DNA of 64,000 nt from Blastococcus litoris (GTDB lineage: Bacteria; Actinomycetota; Actinomycetes; Mycobacteriales; Geodermatophilaceae), in contig NZ_QCZF01000001.1 in NCBI RefSeq assembly GCF_003075095.1, positions 496,001 through 560,000 on the forward strand, in the 5' to 3' direction. This document shows, in pieces, positions 17,737 to 25,841 of this stretch (positions are counted from its first letter, which is position 1; the number at the start of each line of letters is the position of its first letter). The translations under genes were made by a program, and so were the position numbers. The notes beneath the pieces were generated by a model, which was given only the letters and a program-made list of their open reading frames with translations, was not told the origin of the DNA and did not search any database.

Positions 17737-18152
17737 CTCCCCGGCAGGGGCACGTTCTGCAGCCGCACCTGCCCGCGCGCGACGAGCTTGCCGTCCTCGG
17801 CGCGGGTGAGCTGCACCTGCCACAGCTGCTGGGTGCGGCCCTGCTGCACCGGCTCGGCGACGACCTCGACCCGGCCGGCCGTCATGCTGCGGATGAAGTC
17901 GGTGTTGTTGTTGACCCCGACGGCGAACTGCCCGTGCTCCCGCACGGCCGTGCTGGCCCCGATGCTCGCGGCGGACTCGACGACGGAGCAGTACACGCCG
18001 CCGTGGACGACGCCCCACGGGGTGTGCTGCTCGGGCCCCAGGTCGACGTGCCCCGTGACGCGCGAGCCCGTCGCCTCCGCGACGGCGAAGTTGATCGCCG
18101 CGACGAACGGGCTCGTGGCCGTGAGGTCGACCGAGGGCAGGTCGCTGCTCAC
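17733..18152 (-). CDS. PaaI-family hotdog thioesterase
   Basis: A 139-residue hotdog-fold acyl-CoA thioesterase. The helix-strand block HTPWGVVHGGVYCSVVESAAS (about residues 43-63) has the HGG motif with the following acidic residue that forms the active site in this family, and NNNTDFIRSMTAGRVEVVAEP is the typical second half. The family hydrolyses phenylacetyl- and other aryl- or acyl-CoA esters; the true substrate is unknown. The GTG at 18152 is preferred over one nine bases upstream because it overlaps the upstream VOC gene's stop in GTGA. Confidence 0.87.
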   Translation of the reverse strand: MSSDLPSVDLTATSPFVAAINFAVAEATGSRVTGHVDLGPEQHTPWGVVHGGVYCSVVESAASIGASTAVREHGQFAVGVNNNTDFIRSMTAGRVEVVAEPVQQGRTQQLWQVQLTRAEDGKLVARGQVRLQNVPLPGS

Positions 18153-18505
18153 GCGTCCCACACCAGGCAGAACGGGTGACCGACCGGGTCGGCGTAGACG
18201 CGGAAGTCCCCTCCGCCGCCCGGCAGCCGCCGGGCGCCGAGCGCCAGGACCTCCGGCTCGGCCTCGTCGACGTCGGCCACGCGGATGTCGAGGTGGAACT
18301 GCTGCGGGCGGTCCGGATCGGGCCAGTCCGGCGGCTGGAGGTCCGGCGCCTGCTGGAAGGCGATCCTGTAGCCGGCGCCGGTGACGACCACCCAGTCGTC
18401 GCCCGGCGAACCCTTCACCTCCATGCCGAGCAGCTGGGCGTAGAAGCCGGCGAGGGCGTGGGCGTCGGGTGCGTCGATCACGACGGAGTGCAGCTGACCG
18501 ATCAT
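18149..18505 (-). CDS. VOC-family (glyoxalase-like) protein
   Basis: A 118-residue vicinal-oxygen-chelate domain. Two half modules are visible: LHSVVIDAPDAHALAGFYAQ with LLGMEV, then QFHLDIRVADVDEAEPEVLA and ending FRVYADPVGHPFCLVW. The latter two blocks are typical of actinobacterial glyoxalase_6-type proteins of unknown substrate. It overlaps the thioesterase gene by four bases (GTGA), so the two are probably co-translated. It is divergent from the YbaK gene, with 117 bases between them. Confidence 0.85.
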   Translation of the reverse strand: MIGQLHSVVIDAPDAHALAGFYAQLLGMEVKGSPGDDWVVVTGAGYRIAFQQAPDLQPPDWPDPDRPQQFHLDIRVADVDEAEPEVLALGARRLPGGGGDFRVYADPVGHPFCLVWDA

Positions 18506-18622
18506 GGCCCCATCCTGGCGGGGCGCCGTTCGGGACGACAGGCGGGATGCGGCCGTGAGCCGCCGGGATCCGGCCATCCGGGCGGTGTGGTCGCTGCCGG
18601 GGCCGTACCGGAGGATCGCACC

Positions 18623-19315
18623 GTGCCCTCTCCCCAGCTCGGCTCCCTGACCTGGCTCCCCGTGGCCGACCGGCCCGACCTCCTGGCCCCGCCGGTCGCC
18701 GCGGCGGTCCCGTTGCTCGGCGGAGCCGCCTGGGTCGCGGAGATCGACGACGAGCTGGCCGACACCGCCGCGTTCAGCGACGCGTACGGGGTGCCGCTGG
18801 AGGCCTCGGCGAACTGCGTGGTGGTCGCGGCCCGGCGCGCCGGCCAGACCACCCTCGCCGCGTGCGTCGTCCTCGCCACGACGCGCGCCGACGTCAACGG
18901 CGTCGTCCGCCGCCACCTGGACGCCCGGAAGGCGTCGTTCGCGCCCCAGGACGTCGCGGTCGCCGAGTCGGGGATGGCGTTCGGCGGGATCACCCCGGTC
19001 GGGCTGCCGGAGGGGTGGCCGGTCCTCGTGGACCCGGCGGTCGCCGCCGCGGACGTGGTGGTCATCGGCTCGGGGATCCGGGGCAGCAAGCTCGCCGTCC
19101 CGGGCGCGGCGCTTGCCGGGCTGCCGTCGGCCCACGTGCTCGACGGCCTCGGGCGGCCGATGGCCCCGGTCCCGGACGAGCCGGCTCCGGCGCCCGTGCG
19201 GCCCCTCCGGGCGCCGGACGACAGCGATGTCGGGTGGGGCGAGCGACCGACCGACCCCTCCGACGACGACCGCCGCTACCTCGAGGACCGGCCCCCGCAC
19301 TGGGGGAGCGACTGA
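18623..19315 (+). CDS. YbaK/EbsC-type aminoacyl-tRNA deacylase with acidic GWGE tail
   Basis: A 230-residue protein. The central domain (about residues 20-175) matches the YbaK/prolyl-tRNA editing fold: ANCVVVAARRAGQTTLAACV, LDARKASFAPQDVAVAESGM and FGGITPVGLPEGWPVLVDP. Such domains hydrolyse mischarged tRNAs in trans. The last ~35 residues are an acidic, probably disordered tail, DDSDVGWGERPTDPSDDDRR, ending DRPPHWGSD, a pattern I have seen closing other short actinobacterial proteins. GTG start at 18623 with GGAGG eight bases upstream. Confidence 0.82.
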   Translation: MPSPQLGSLTWLPVADRPDLLAPPVAAAVPLLGGAAWVAEIDDELADTAAFSDAYGVPLEASANCVVVAARRAGQTTLAACVVLATTRADVNGVVRRHLDARKASFAPQDVAVAESGMAFGGITPVGLPEGWPVLVDPAVAAADVVVIGSGIRGSKLAVPGAALAGLPSAHVLDGLGRPMAPVPDEPAPAPVRPLRAPDDSDVGWGERPTDPSDDDRRYLEDRPPHWGSD

Positions 19316-19319
19316 CTAC

Positions 19320-19757
19320 TCAGAGCTGACCGGGCAGGCTCGTCGTCCCGGGCCCGGAGGGGTCGCGCCCCGGCCCCTGTCCCTGCTGCGCCCGCAGCAG
19401 GTCGCGGATCTCGACCAGCAGCTCGACCTGCGTCGGTTCGGCCGGGCCTGCCTCCTCACCGCGCTTGCGCCGTTCCACGAGCGTCTTCATGGGCAGGACC
19501 ACGACGAAGTAGACGACCGCGGCGGTCAGCACGAACGTGATGAGCTGGTTGACGAACGCGCCCCAGTCGAAGGTCTGGCCGTTGATCGTGAAGGTGCCGC
19601 CGTCGACGCCACCGCCTCCGACCAGACCGATCAGCGGCTCGAGGAAGGAGCTGGTGAACGATCCGACCAGCAGCGTGAACGCGGTCCCGATGACGACCGC
19701 GACGGCCAGGTCGACCACGTTGCCGCGGAGCAGGAAGTCCTTGAATCCCTTGATCAT
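19320..19757 (-). CDS. mscL: Large-conductance mechanosensitive channel
   Basis: A 145-residue MscL that opens under membrane tension to release solutes on hypo-osmotic shock. The start MIKGFKDFLLRGNVVDLAVA contains the amphipathic N-helix and the first membrane helix with its constriction residues; a periplasmic loop with GTFTINGQTFDWG follows, then TM2 (LITFVLTAAVVYFVVVLPM) and the C-terminal helix VELLVEIRDLLRAQ. Length is typical. The ATG at 19757 matches the conserved family N-terminus; upstream in-frame codons are not needed. It ends five bases from the convergent YbaK stop. Confidence 0.96.
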   Translation of the reverse strand: MIKGFKDFLLRGNVVDLAVAVVIGTAFTLLVGSFTSSFLEPLIGLVGGGGVDGGTFTINGQTFDWGAFVNQLITFVLTAAVVYFVVVLPMKTLVERRKRGEEAGPAEPTQVELLVEIRDLLRAQQGQGPGRDPSGPGTTSLPGQL

Positions 19758-19801
19758 GGGTCCATCCACGCACACCGGCGGCCCGGGACGTACGAGGCGC
19801 G

Positions 19802-20428
19802 TCAGGGCGGCGGGAGGCTGATCGTCAGGGTCGCGGTGGTCGACGCGGCCGCGAGCCGGGCGGCCGTGCCGCCGTCGACGGCCAGCAGCAGCAGCCCGGT
19901 CGCGGCGTCGTCCCGGGCGGCCTCGCCCGGGACGGCGAGGACCAGGGCCCTGGCGGCGACGGTCTCCGCCGTACCGGCGTCGGGAGCGCTGGCCAGGACG
20001 TCGACGCGGTCGCCGGTGCGGACGAGGGCCGCCACGGCGAGGTCGGCGAGCCGGACCGGTGCGGCGACCTGCCCCTCCGGCAGGAGGGCGGTCAGGCCGG
20101 CGCCGACCAGGCGGGCGTCGGTGACCGGTTCCCGGGCGCGTACGGACCCGGCGAGCACACGCCCGACCAGGGTCGACGGCTCGGCGGCCACCCCGCCCGG
20201 CACAGCGCCCACCGGCAGCCGGGCGAGCGACAGATCGCTCCGGGTGAGCACCCTGCCCGGCGGCAGGTCGGTGGCGGCCACGGTCACCGGGGCGTCGGCG
20301 GGCCGGTCGACCGCGGGAGACGGCGGCTCGGGGCGCAGCGCGAGCACCAGCGCCAGCACGGCGAGCAGCACCGCCGCCGCCCGGCGGGCGGTGTGCAGCG
20401 GATGACGGGGACGGCGCAGGCGGATCAC
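19802..20428 (-). CDS. SAF-domain protein (CpaB/RcpC-like)
   Basis: A 208-residue membrane-anchored protein. One N-terminal helix (AAAVLLAVLALVLAL, about residues 17-31) is followed by a SAF domain: VTVAATDLPPGRVLTRSDLS, then STLVGRVLAGSVRAREPV. The remainder (VRTGDRVDVLASAPDAGTA) matches the CpaB/RcpC C-terminal part of Flp pilus assembly proteins. No other pilus gene (CpaA, CpaF, TadB) is nearby, so a pilus role is uncertain; in actinobacteria orphan SAF proteins are common. GTG start. Confidence 0.8.
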   Translation of the reverse strand: MIRLRRPRHPLHTARRAAAVLLAVLALVLALRPEPPSPAVDRPADAPVTVAATDLPPGRVLTRSDLSLARLPVGAVPGGVAAEPSTLVGRVLAGSVRAREPVTDARLVGAGLTALLPEGQVAAPVRLADLAVAALVRTGDRVDVLASAPDAGTAETVAARALVLAVPGEAARDDAATGLLLLAVDGGTAARLAAASTTATLTISLPPP

Positions 20429-20518
20429 CGGCCCAGCCTGGGGCGGCCGACGGGCGTTCCGGACGTGCCCGGAGAGGTTGTGGAGAGAGCCGTCCGCTGT
20501 GGACGGCGCCTCAGCGGG

Positions 20519-20854
20519 TCAGTTCGCGGCCTTCGACGAGGAGCCGGACGAGGTGCTCGCGCTCGACGTGGACGACGAGCCCTCCTTCGACGACGACGAC
20601 GACGACGACGTGGACGAGGAGGACGACGTCGAGGAGCCGTTCGACGAGGAGGTCTCCGACGACGAGGCCGACTTCCGGCTGTCGGTCCGGTAGAAACCGG
20701 AGCCCTTGAACACCACGCCGACGGAGCCGTAGACCTTGCGCACCGGTGCGCCGCACTCCGGGCACTCGCTCACCGGGGCGTCGCTGAAGGACTGCACGAC
20801 CTCGAACTCGTGCTTCCCCTCGGGGTTGGTGCAGGCGTACTGGTACGTGGGCAC
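20519..20854 (-). CDS. FmdB-family zinc-ribbon protein with poly-serine tail
   Basis: A 111-residue protein. The first ~65 residues are the FmdB putative-regulatory zinc ribbon: PTYQYACTNPEGKHEFEVVQ, then CPECGAPVRKVYGSVGVVFK and GSGFYRTDSR. CxxC pairs are reduced here: only one clear CPEC pair plus the single Cys of YACT. The C-terminal ~45 residues are nearly all Ser with a few Thr/Lys/Glu and certainly disordered; they are encoded by TCG-rich repeats, which read as a GAC run on the opposite strand. The GTG at 20854 is chosen because AGGGAG lies upstream and the family starts MPTYxY. Confidence 0.87.
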   Translation of the reverse strand: MPTYQYACTNPEGKHEFEVVQSFSDAPVSECPECGAPVRKVYGSVGVVFKGSGFYRTDSRKSASSSETSSSNGSSTSSSSSTSSSSSSSKEGSSSTSSASTSSGSSSKAAN

Positions 20855-20965
20855 GACGGGTCTCCCTGGTGGTGCGGAACGTTCGGGTCGGGGCTGGCAC
20901 TCGCACCCGGCGACTGCCAATGATGCGCCATCGACGCGGCCGGCGTCCACGCACCGTGCAGAGCC

Positions 20966-22540
20966 TCACGCCCGGGTGGGAGCCGCCCCGGTCCAGCGCA
21001 TCGCGAGGATCACCGTGTCGTCCTTCTTGCCGCCGTCCACCAGGCTGCTCATGAGGTCGTCGAGCATGGCCGGCAGCGGTCGGGCCGCGGCGGCCGCGGC
21101 GGCGGAGCGGAGCCGGTCCAGCCCGTCGTCGATCACCTCGCCGCTGCGCTCGACGGCGCCGTCGGTGAAGGCCAGGAGCGTGGCCGTCCCGGGCACGTCG
21201 ACGGTCACCGCGGTCGGCGGGACGGGGCTGGGGACGCCGACCGGCGGGGAGACGGGGCAGTCGACCAGCCGGGCGCCGTCCCCGGTGACCAGCATCGGGC
21301 CGAAGTGCCCGGCCGACACCAGCCGGAGCCGCCCGGCGGAGGCGTCGAGCTGGCCGAGCAGGACCGTCGCGAACTGGTGCTCGGTGTCGATGTCGAGGAG
21401 GCAGCGCAGCTTGGCCAGCACCGTCTCGATGCAGTGGCCCTCGGCGAGGTAGGCGCGCACCGCGAAGCGCAGCGCCGCCATGGTCGTCGCCGCGGGGAGT
21501 CCCCGCCCGGAGACGTCGCCGACGACGAACACCACGCACCCCGGGCGGACCTCGATGACGTCGTACCAGTCGCCGCCGACCGCCAGCTCGTCGACGCCGG
21601 CCACGTACCGGGCGGCGGCCTCGAGGCCGGTCAGCTCGGGCAGGACGGGGAGGAGCGCGTGCTGCAGCGTGCCGGCGATGCCGCGCTGCTGGCGGTAGAG
21701 CCGGTCGTTCTCGGCGGCGAGGCCCTCGGCGAGCGCCCGGCGGCGGGACACGAACTCGACGACGGTCACGGCGCCGACCGCCAGCGCGCAGCCCACTCCC
21801 AGCACGATCCACGGCAGGGCCGCGGCCAGCGGACCGGACAGCGGGGCGTCGGAGGCTCCCACGACGGTCACCGTGGTGTTGCCGAACGGCACCGCGGTGC
21901 GCTGCGGATCGCCGTCGATCGGCGTGGGCGCGGTGGCCTGCAGGAGCTGGTCGGGGTCGGCCTGGGTGCCCAGGTACAGCGCCAGGTCGAGGCCGGCGAG
22001 GGGCGAGGCGTCGTCGACCGGCGCCGGCTCGCCGTCGGGCAGCGGCGACTCGGCGTAGACGAGGAGGTCGCCCGCGCCCTCGGCCGGCATGAGGCCGTAG
22101 GCCAGCCGGCGCGGCTCGCCCGGGAGGATCCCGAGGATCACCAGCTGCCCGTCCGGTTGCAGCGCGGTGAGGGCCTGAGAGCCGTTCCCGGGCAGGACCG
22201 GGTCCACGCCCTGCACGGCCAGCTGCTCCGCCCGGCCGTCGGTGACCCGCCACAGCGACAGCGACTGCCCGGTCTGCTCCAGCTGCGTCGCGCCGAAGCG
22301 GGCGAAGGAGCCCGGGTTGGCGTTGGTGTTGACGGCGACGGCACCGACGTCGGCCAGCTGCACCTGCAGCACCGCCGCCTGCGTGCTGAGCAGGGACCCG
22401 ACCTGCGCGAGCTGGCGGTCGAGCAGCCGTTCCTCGCCGTGCGTGGTCACCCGCCAGGTGAGGAAGGCCAGGACGCCGGTGATCGCCAGCAGCAGGACCG
22501 CGACGACGATGCTCACCTTGCGTAGCCGGACGGTAACCAT
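20966..22540 (-). CDS. Membrane PP2C (SpoIIE-type) serine phosphatase with extracellular sensor
   Basis: A 524-residue sensor phosphatase. TM1 lies at about residues 9-28 (SIVVAVLLLAITGVLAFLTW), an extracytoplasmic sensor of roughly 200 residues follows, and TM2 is near residue 240 (PWIVLGVGCALAVGAVTVV). The cytoplasmic SpoIIE-type PP2C domain has VGGDWYDVIEVRPG, VVGDVSGRGLPAATTM, VSAGHFGPMLV and LAFTDGAVERSGEV, supplying the metal-binding acidic residues. Such phosphatases usually act on anti-anti-sigma factors in stress control, but no STAS or RsbW gene is adjacent. The ATG at 22540 is chosen because the upstream frame lacks domain character and a TAATCT -10-like box lies just upstream. Confidence 0.9.
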   Translation of the reverse strand: MVTVRLRKVSIVVAVLLLAITGVLAFLTWRVTTHGEERLLDRQLAQVGSLLSTQAAVLQVQLADVGAVAVNTNANPGSFARFGATQLEQTGQSLSLWRVTDGRAEQLAVQGVDPVLPGNGSQALTALQPDGQLVILGILPGEPRRLAYGLMPAEGAGDLLVYAESPLPDGEPAPVDDASPLAGLDLALYLGTQADPDQLLQATAPTPIDGDPQRTAVPFGNTTVTVVGASDAPLSGPLAAALPWIVLGVGCALAVGAVTVVEFVSRRRALAEGLAAENDRLYRQQRGIAGTLQHALLPVLPELTGLEAAARYVAGVDELAVGGDWYDVIEVRPGCVVFVVGDVSGRGLPAATTMAALRFAVRAYLAEGHCIETVLAKLRCLLDIDTEHQFATVLLGQLDASAGRLRLVSAGHFGPMLVTGDGARLVDCPVSPPVGVPSPVPPTAVTVDVPGTATLLAFTDGAVERSGEVIDDGLDRLRSAAAAAAARPLPAMLDDLMSSLVDGGKKDDTVILAMRWTGAAPTRA

Positions 22541-22634
22541 GTCGTCACGGAGATTAACCGTCACCAGGACGACACGCCCGGGTTCCGGAAAAGCGGATCC
22601 GGCCGGGCAGCCGACCTCCATTACGGTCTGCCCC
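22541..22634. promoter_or_regulatory. Divergent promoter region, PP2C phosphatase / MarR
   Basis: Ninety-four bases serve both divergent genes. On the plus strand TACGGT (22622-22627) ends seven bases before the marR GTG, implying a leaderless transcript. On the minus strand TAATCT (22556-22551) lies ten bases before the phosphatase ATG. A GC-rich inverted element around 22575-22610 (CCGGGTTCCGG, GGATCCGGCCGGG) separates the two and could bind the MarR protein. Confidence 0.4.
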
Positions 22635-23126
22635 GTGACCGATCGCTGGCTCGACGAGGAGCAGCAACGGACCTGGCGTGCATGGCTCACGGTGTCCGAG
22701 CTGGTGCCCCGGGCGCTGGACGCACAGCTCCAGCGCGACGCCGGGATCAGCCACGCGGCCTACGTCGTCCTCGCGATGCTGTCGGAGTCCCCGACGCGCA
22801 GCCGGCGGATGAGCGACCTCGCGCGCCGGGCCAACCAGTCGCAGAGCCGGCTGTCGCACACCGTGGCCCGGCTCGAGGAGCGCGGCTGGGTGCGCCGGGA
22901 ACGAGCCGCGGACGACGGCCGGGGCAACCTCGCCGTCCTCACCGACACCGGGTGGGACGTCGTCGTCGCGGTCGCGCCGGGGCACGTCGACGCCGTCCGG
23001 GAGGCGGTGTTCGGCCCGCTGACCGCCGAGCAGACCCGGGTCCTCGGTGAGGCGCTCGAGGCCATCGCCGCCAAGCTCGACCCCGACCGCAGCCTCCGCG
23101 TCCAGGACGGCGCCGACCTCGCCTAG
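22635..23126 (+). CDS. MarR-family transcriptional regulator
   Basis: A 163-residue winged-helix regulator. The helix-turn-helix spans about residues 55-95 (RRMSDLARRANQSQSRLSHT, then VARLEERGWVRRERAADD with the wing GRGNLAVLTDTGWDVV). N- and C-terminal helices form the dimer arm. MarR proteins usually repress a neighbouring gene and release DNA on binding phenolic or oxidant ligands. It is divergent from the SpoIIE-type phosphatase, its most likely target. The upstream open frame to 22242 is antisense to the phosphatase and is not used. It shares CTAG stop codons with the convergent carboxyltransferase gene. Confidence 0.92.
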   Translation: MTDRWLDEEQQRTWRAWLTVSELVPRALDAQLQRDAGISHAAYVVLAMLSESPTRSRRMSDLARRANQSQSRLSHTVARLEERGWVRRERAADDGRGNLAVLTDTGWDVVVAVAPGHVDAVREAVFGPLTAEQTRVLGEALEAIAAKLDPDRSLRVQDGADLA

Positions 23127-24652
23127 CGCCCCAGGTGCCGGTACCGGTGCAGCCGGCTCCGGTAGCGCTCGGTGTCGTCGCGGCCCAGCAGCCCGGCCAG
23201 CTCCTCGCCCAGCACCCGGCCCAGCCGCAGGCAGAACTCGTTCGGCTCGTCGGCGGCGTCCGGACGCTCGGGCACGACGCGGTCGACGATCCCCGCCCGC
23301 CAGAGGTCGGTGGCCCGGACCCCCTGGTGGGCGGCCATCTCGTCGGCCCGGTCGACGGTCCGGTGCACGATCGCCGACGCGCCCTCCGGCGGCAGCGGCC
23401 CCAGCCAGCCGTTGGCCGCGGCGAGCACCCGGTCGGCGGGGACCAGGGCCAGCGCGCCACCACCGGTGCCCTGGCCGAGCAGCACCGCGAGCGTCGGTGC
23501 CCTCAGCACCACCAGGTCGTGCAGGCAGCGGGCGATCTCCCCGGCCAGCCCGCCCTCCTCGGCCTCGCGGGAGAGCGCGGCGCCGGGGGTGTCGATGAGC
23601 GTGACCAGCGGCAGGCGCAGCTCCTCCGCCAGGTGCATGCCTCGGCGGGCCTCGCGCAGCGCGGCCGGTCCCAGCGGTGCCGACAGCGACTGACCCCGCC
23701 GGTCCTGGCCGAGCACCACGCACGGGGCGCCGCCGAACCGGGCCAGCGCCAGCAGCAGGCCGGGGTCCTTCTCGCCGGCCCCGGTGCCCGACAACCCGAC
23801 GACGTCGGTGGCGGCGGTGCGCAGCAGCCGTCGCACGCCCGGCCGGTCCTTCCGCCGGGACGCCGTCACGACCTCCCACGCGCTGCGGTGGTCCTCCGGG
23901 TCGTCGGCGTCGGTGCCGTCCTCCGGCCCCGGCTTCTCGGCGCCGCTGACGTCGGTGTGCCAGGTCTGCCGGGCGGCCAGCACGCGCAGCGCCCGGTCGG
24001 CGAGGTCCGCGACCTCCTCGTGCGGGACGACGGCGTCGATCAGCCCGCGCTCGGCCATGTGCTCCGCGGTCTGGACGCCCTCGGGGAACGGCTCGCCGTA
24101 CAGCGCCTCGTACACGCGGGCACCGAGGAAGCCGATCGCGGCACCGGGCTCCGCGATCGTGACGTGGCCCAGCGATCCCCAGGAGGCGAGCACCCCACCG
24201 AACGTCGGGTTGCGCAGGTAGACCAGGTAGGGGAGCCCCGCCTGCTTGTGCCGGGCGATCGCGGCGGTGATGCCCACCATCTGCAGGAACGCGACCGTGC
24301 CCTCCTGCATGCGGGTCCCGCCGGACACGGGGGCGGCGAGCAGGGGGAGGCCCTCGTCGGTGGCCCGCTCGACCGCCGCCATGAGCCGCTCGGCCGCTGC
24401 GACGCCGATGGACCCGGCCAGGAAGCCGAACTCCCCGGCGACGACGGCCACGCGACGCCCGCGCAGCCGCCCCTCGCCGGTGATGATCGACTCGTCCTGC
24501 CGCGACTTCTCGGCGGCGGTGCGCAGCTCGGCGGCGTAGGACTCGGGCACCTCGCGCTGGCGGACGGGCGCGTCCCACGACGTCCACGACCCGGGGTCGA
24601 GGACGAGGTCCCGCAGCGAGCGGGCGTCGAGACGGGCGGGCTTCCCGGTCAC
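23123..24652 (-). CDS. Acyl-CoA carboxylase carboxyltransferase (fused beta-alpha type)
   Basis: A 509-residue two-half carboxyltransferase. The N-terminal half (about residues 40-260) carries GEGRLRGRRVAVVAGEFGFL, APVSGGTRMQEGTVAFLQM and RNPTFGGVLASWGSLG, typical of AccD-type crotonase folds; the C-terminal half (about 290-500) has LVTLIDTPGAALSREAEEGG and LLGQGTGGGALALVPADRV, typical of AccA. No biotin-carrier or biotin-carboxylase part is fused or adjacent, nor is a zinc finger seen at the N-terminus. It would transfer a carboxyl group from carboxybiotin to an acyl-CoA, or act as a decarboxylase subunit. The GTG start overlaps the CoA-transferase stop in GTGA. Confidence 0.85.
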   Translation of the reverse strand: MTGKPARLDARSLRDLVLDPGSWTSWDAPVRQREVPESYAAELRTAAEKSRQDESIITGEGRLRGRRVAVVAGEFGFLAGSIGVAAAERLMAAVERATDEGLPLLAAPVSGGTRMQEGTVAFLQMVGITAAIARHKQAGLPYLVYLRNPTFGGVLASWGSLGHVTIAEPGAAIGFLGARVYEALYGEPFPEGVQTAEHMAERGLIDAVVPHEEVADLADRALRVLAARQTWHTDVSGAEKPGPEDGTDADDPEDHRSAWEVVTASRRKDRPGVRRLLRTAATDVVGLSGTGAGEKDPGLLLALARFGGAPCVVLGQDRRGQSLSAPLGPAALREARRGMHLAEELRLPLVTLIDTPGAALSREAEEGGLAGEIARCLHDLVVLRAPTLAVLLGQGTGGGALALVPADRVLAAANGWLGPLPPEGASAIVHRTVDRADEMAAHQGVRATDLWRAGIVDRVVPERPDAADEPNEFCLRLGRVLGEELAGLLGRDDTERYRSRLHRYRHLGR

Positions 24653-25827
24653 GACTGCAGCCAGGCGCGGATCGCGTCGCCGTCGGCACCGAGCACCGGG
24701 GGAGCGGTGTGGTCGCGCCGGGTCGTCTCGGTCTCGCCGTCCGGACCGGGGGCGAAGAACCGCAGCGGCGGGCCGGGCAGCTGCACCCGGCCCAGCGTCG
24801 CGTGGTCGACGTCGACGAGCAGGCCCTGGGACAGCGTCTGGTCCCACCCGTAGACCTCGTCGACCGTGCGCACCTTCCCGGCCGGGATGCCGGCCGCGGC
24901 GAGCCGGGCCAGCAGGTCCTCGGCGGGGATCCCAGCGAACGCCTCCTCGAGCAGCGCGATCACCCGCTGCCGGTTGTCCACGCGTTCGCCGTTGGTGGCC
25001 ATGCCGGGCGCGTCGGGGTCGAACCCGAACTCCGCGCAGAGCTTGCGCCAGAGCCCCTCGGAGCCGCAGGACAGCTGCACGCTCCCGCCCTGGCAGTGGA
25101 ACAGGCCGTAGGGCGCGATCGAGGGGTGGTGGTTGCCCTGCGCGTGGCCGACCTTGCCGGCCACCGTCCACGCCGTCCCCTGGAACGCGTGCACGCCGAC
25201 GATCGCGGCCAGCAGCGAGGTGCGCACGACCTGGCCGCGGCCCGTCCGCTCGCGCTCCATCAGCGCGGCGAGCACGCCGTAGGCGCCGTACATGCCGGCC
25301 AGCAGGTCGCCGATCGGGACGCCGACCCGCTGCGGGTCGTCCGGACCGGACCCGGTGAGCGACATCAGGCCGCCCTCGCCCTGGGCGATCTGGTCGTACC
25401 CGGCGCGGCCGCCCTCGGGCCCGTCGTGCCCGAAGCCGCTGATCGCCAGGGTGACCAGCCGCGGGTTCAGCTCGGCGAGGACGTCGGTGCCGAAGCCGAG
25501 GCGCGCCAGCGTGCCCGGCCGGAAGTTCTCCATGAGCACGTCCGCGCGGCGCAGCAGCTCGGTCAGCACCTTCTTGTCGCCCTCGTCCTTGAGGTCGAGG
25601 GTGATCGACTCCTTGTTCTTGTTCGTCGACAGGAAGTAGGTCGACTCGCGGTCGCCGTTCTCGGGCTGGACGAACGGCGGGCCCCACCCGCGGGTGTCGT
25701 CCCCGCTGCCGGGGTTCTCCACCTTGATCACGCGGGCGCCGAGGTCACCGAGCATCATCGCGGCGTGCGGCCCGGCGAGGGCACGGGTCAGGTCGACGAC
25801 GAGGATGCCGTCCAGTGGTCCGGTCAT
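24649..25827 (-). CDS. CaiB/BaiF-family (class III) CoA-transferase
   Basis: A 392-residue class III CoA-transferase. Signatures: LDGILVVDLTRALAGPHAAM (about 4-23), LGDLGARVIKVENPGSGDDT, FLSTNKNKESITLDLK, ADVLMENFRPGTLARLG (about 93-109), SGFGHDGPEGGRAGYDQIAQ with the catalytic Asp after the GY turn region, and PIGDLLAGMYGAYGVLAAL. The enzyme moves CoA between carboxylic acids, for example succinate to a dicarboxylate or carnitine-like acid. It sits between a dicarboxylate-type permease gene and a carboxyltransferase gene, so it probably activates the imported acid. The ATG at 25827 gives the normal family N-terminus. Confidence 0.93.
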   Translation of the reverse strand: MTGPLDGILVVDLTRALAGPHAAMMLGDLGARVIKVENPGSGDDTRGWGPPFVQPENGDRESTYFLSTNKNKESITLDLKDEGDKKVLTELLRRADVLMENFRPGTLARLGFGTDVLAELNPRLVTLAISGFGHDGPEGGRAGYDQIAQGEGGLMSLTGSGPDDPQRVGVPIGDLLAGMYGAYGVLAALMERERTGRGQVVRTSLLAAIVGVHAFQGTAWTVAGKVGHAQGNHHPSIAPYGLFHCQGGSVQLSCGSEGLWRKLCAEFGFDPDAPGMATNGERVDNRQRVIALLEEAFAGIPAEDLLARLAAAGIPAGKVRTVDEVYGWDQTLSQGLLVDVDHATLGRVQLPGPPLRFFAPGPDGETETTRRDHTAPPVLGADGDAIRAWLQS

Positions 25828-25841
25828 GGCCCGATCCTGTC

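Noticed and set aside
20478-20693. Small plus-strand frame rich in Asp/Glu over the GAC run
   Set aside because: It is the reverse complement of the poly-serine coding region of the FmdB gene, which has a ribosome site and family motif.
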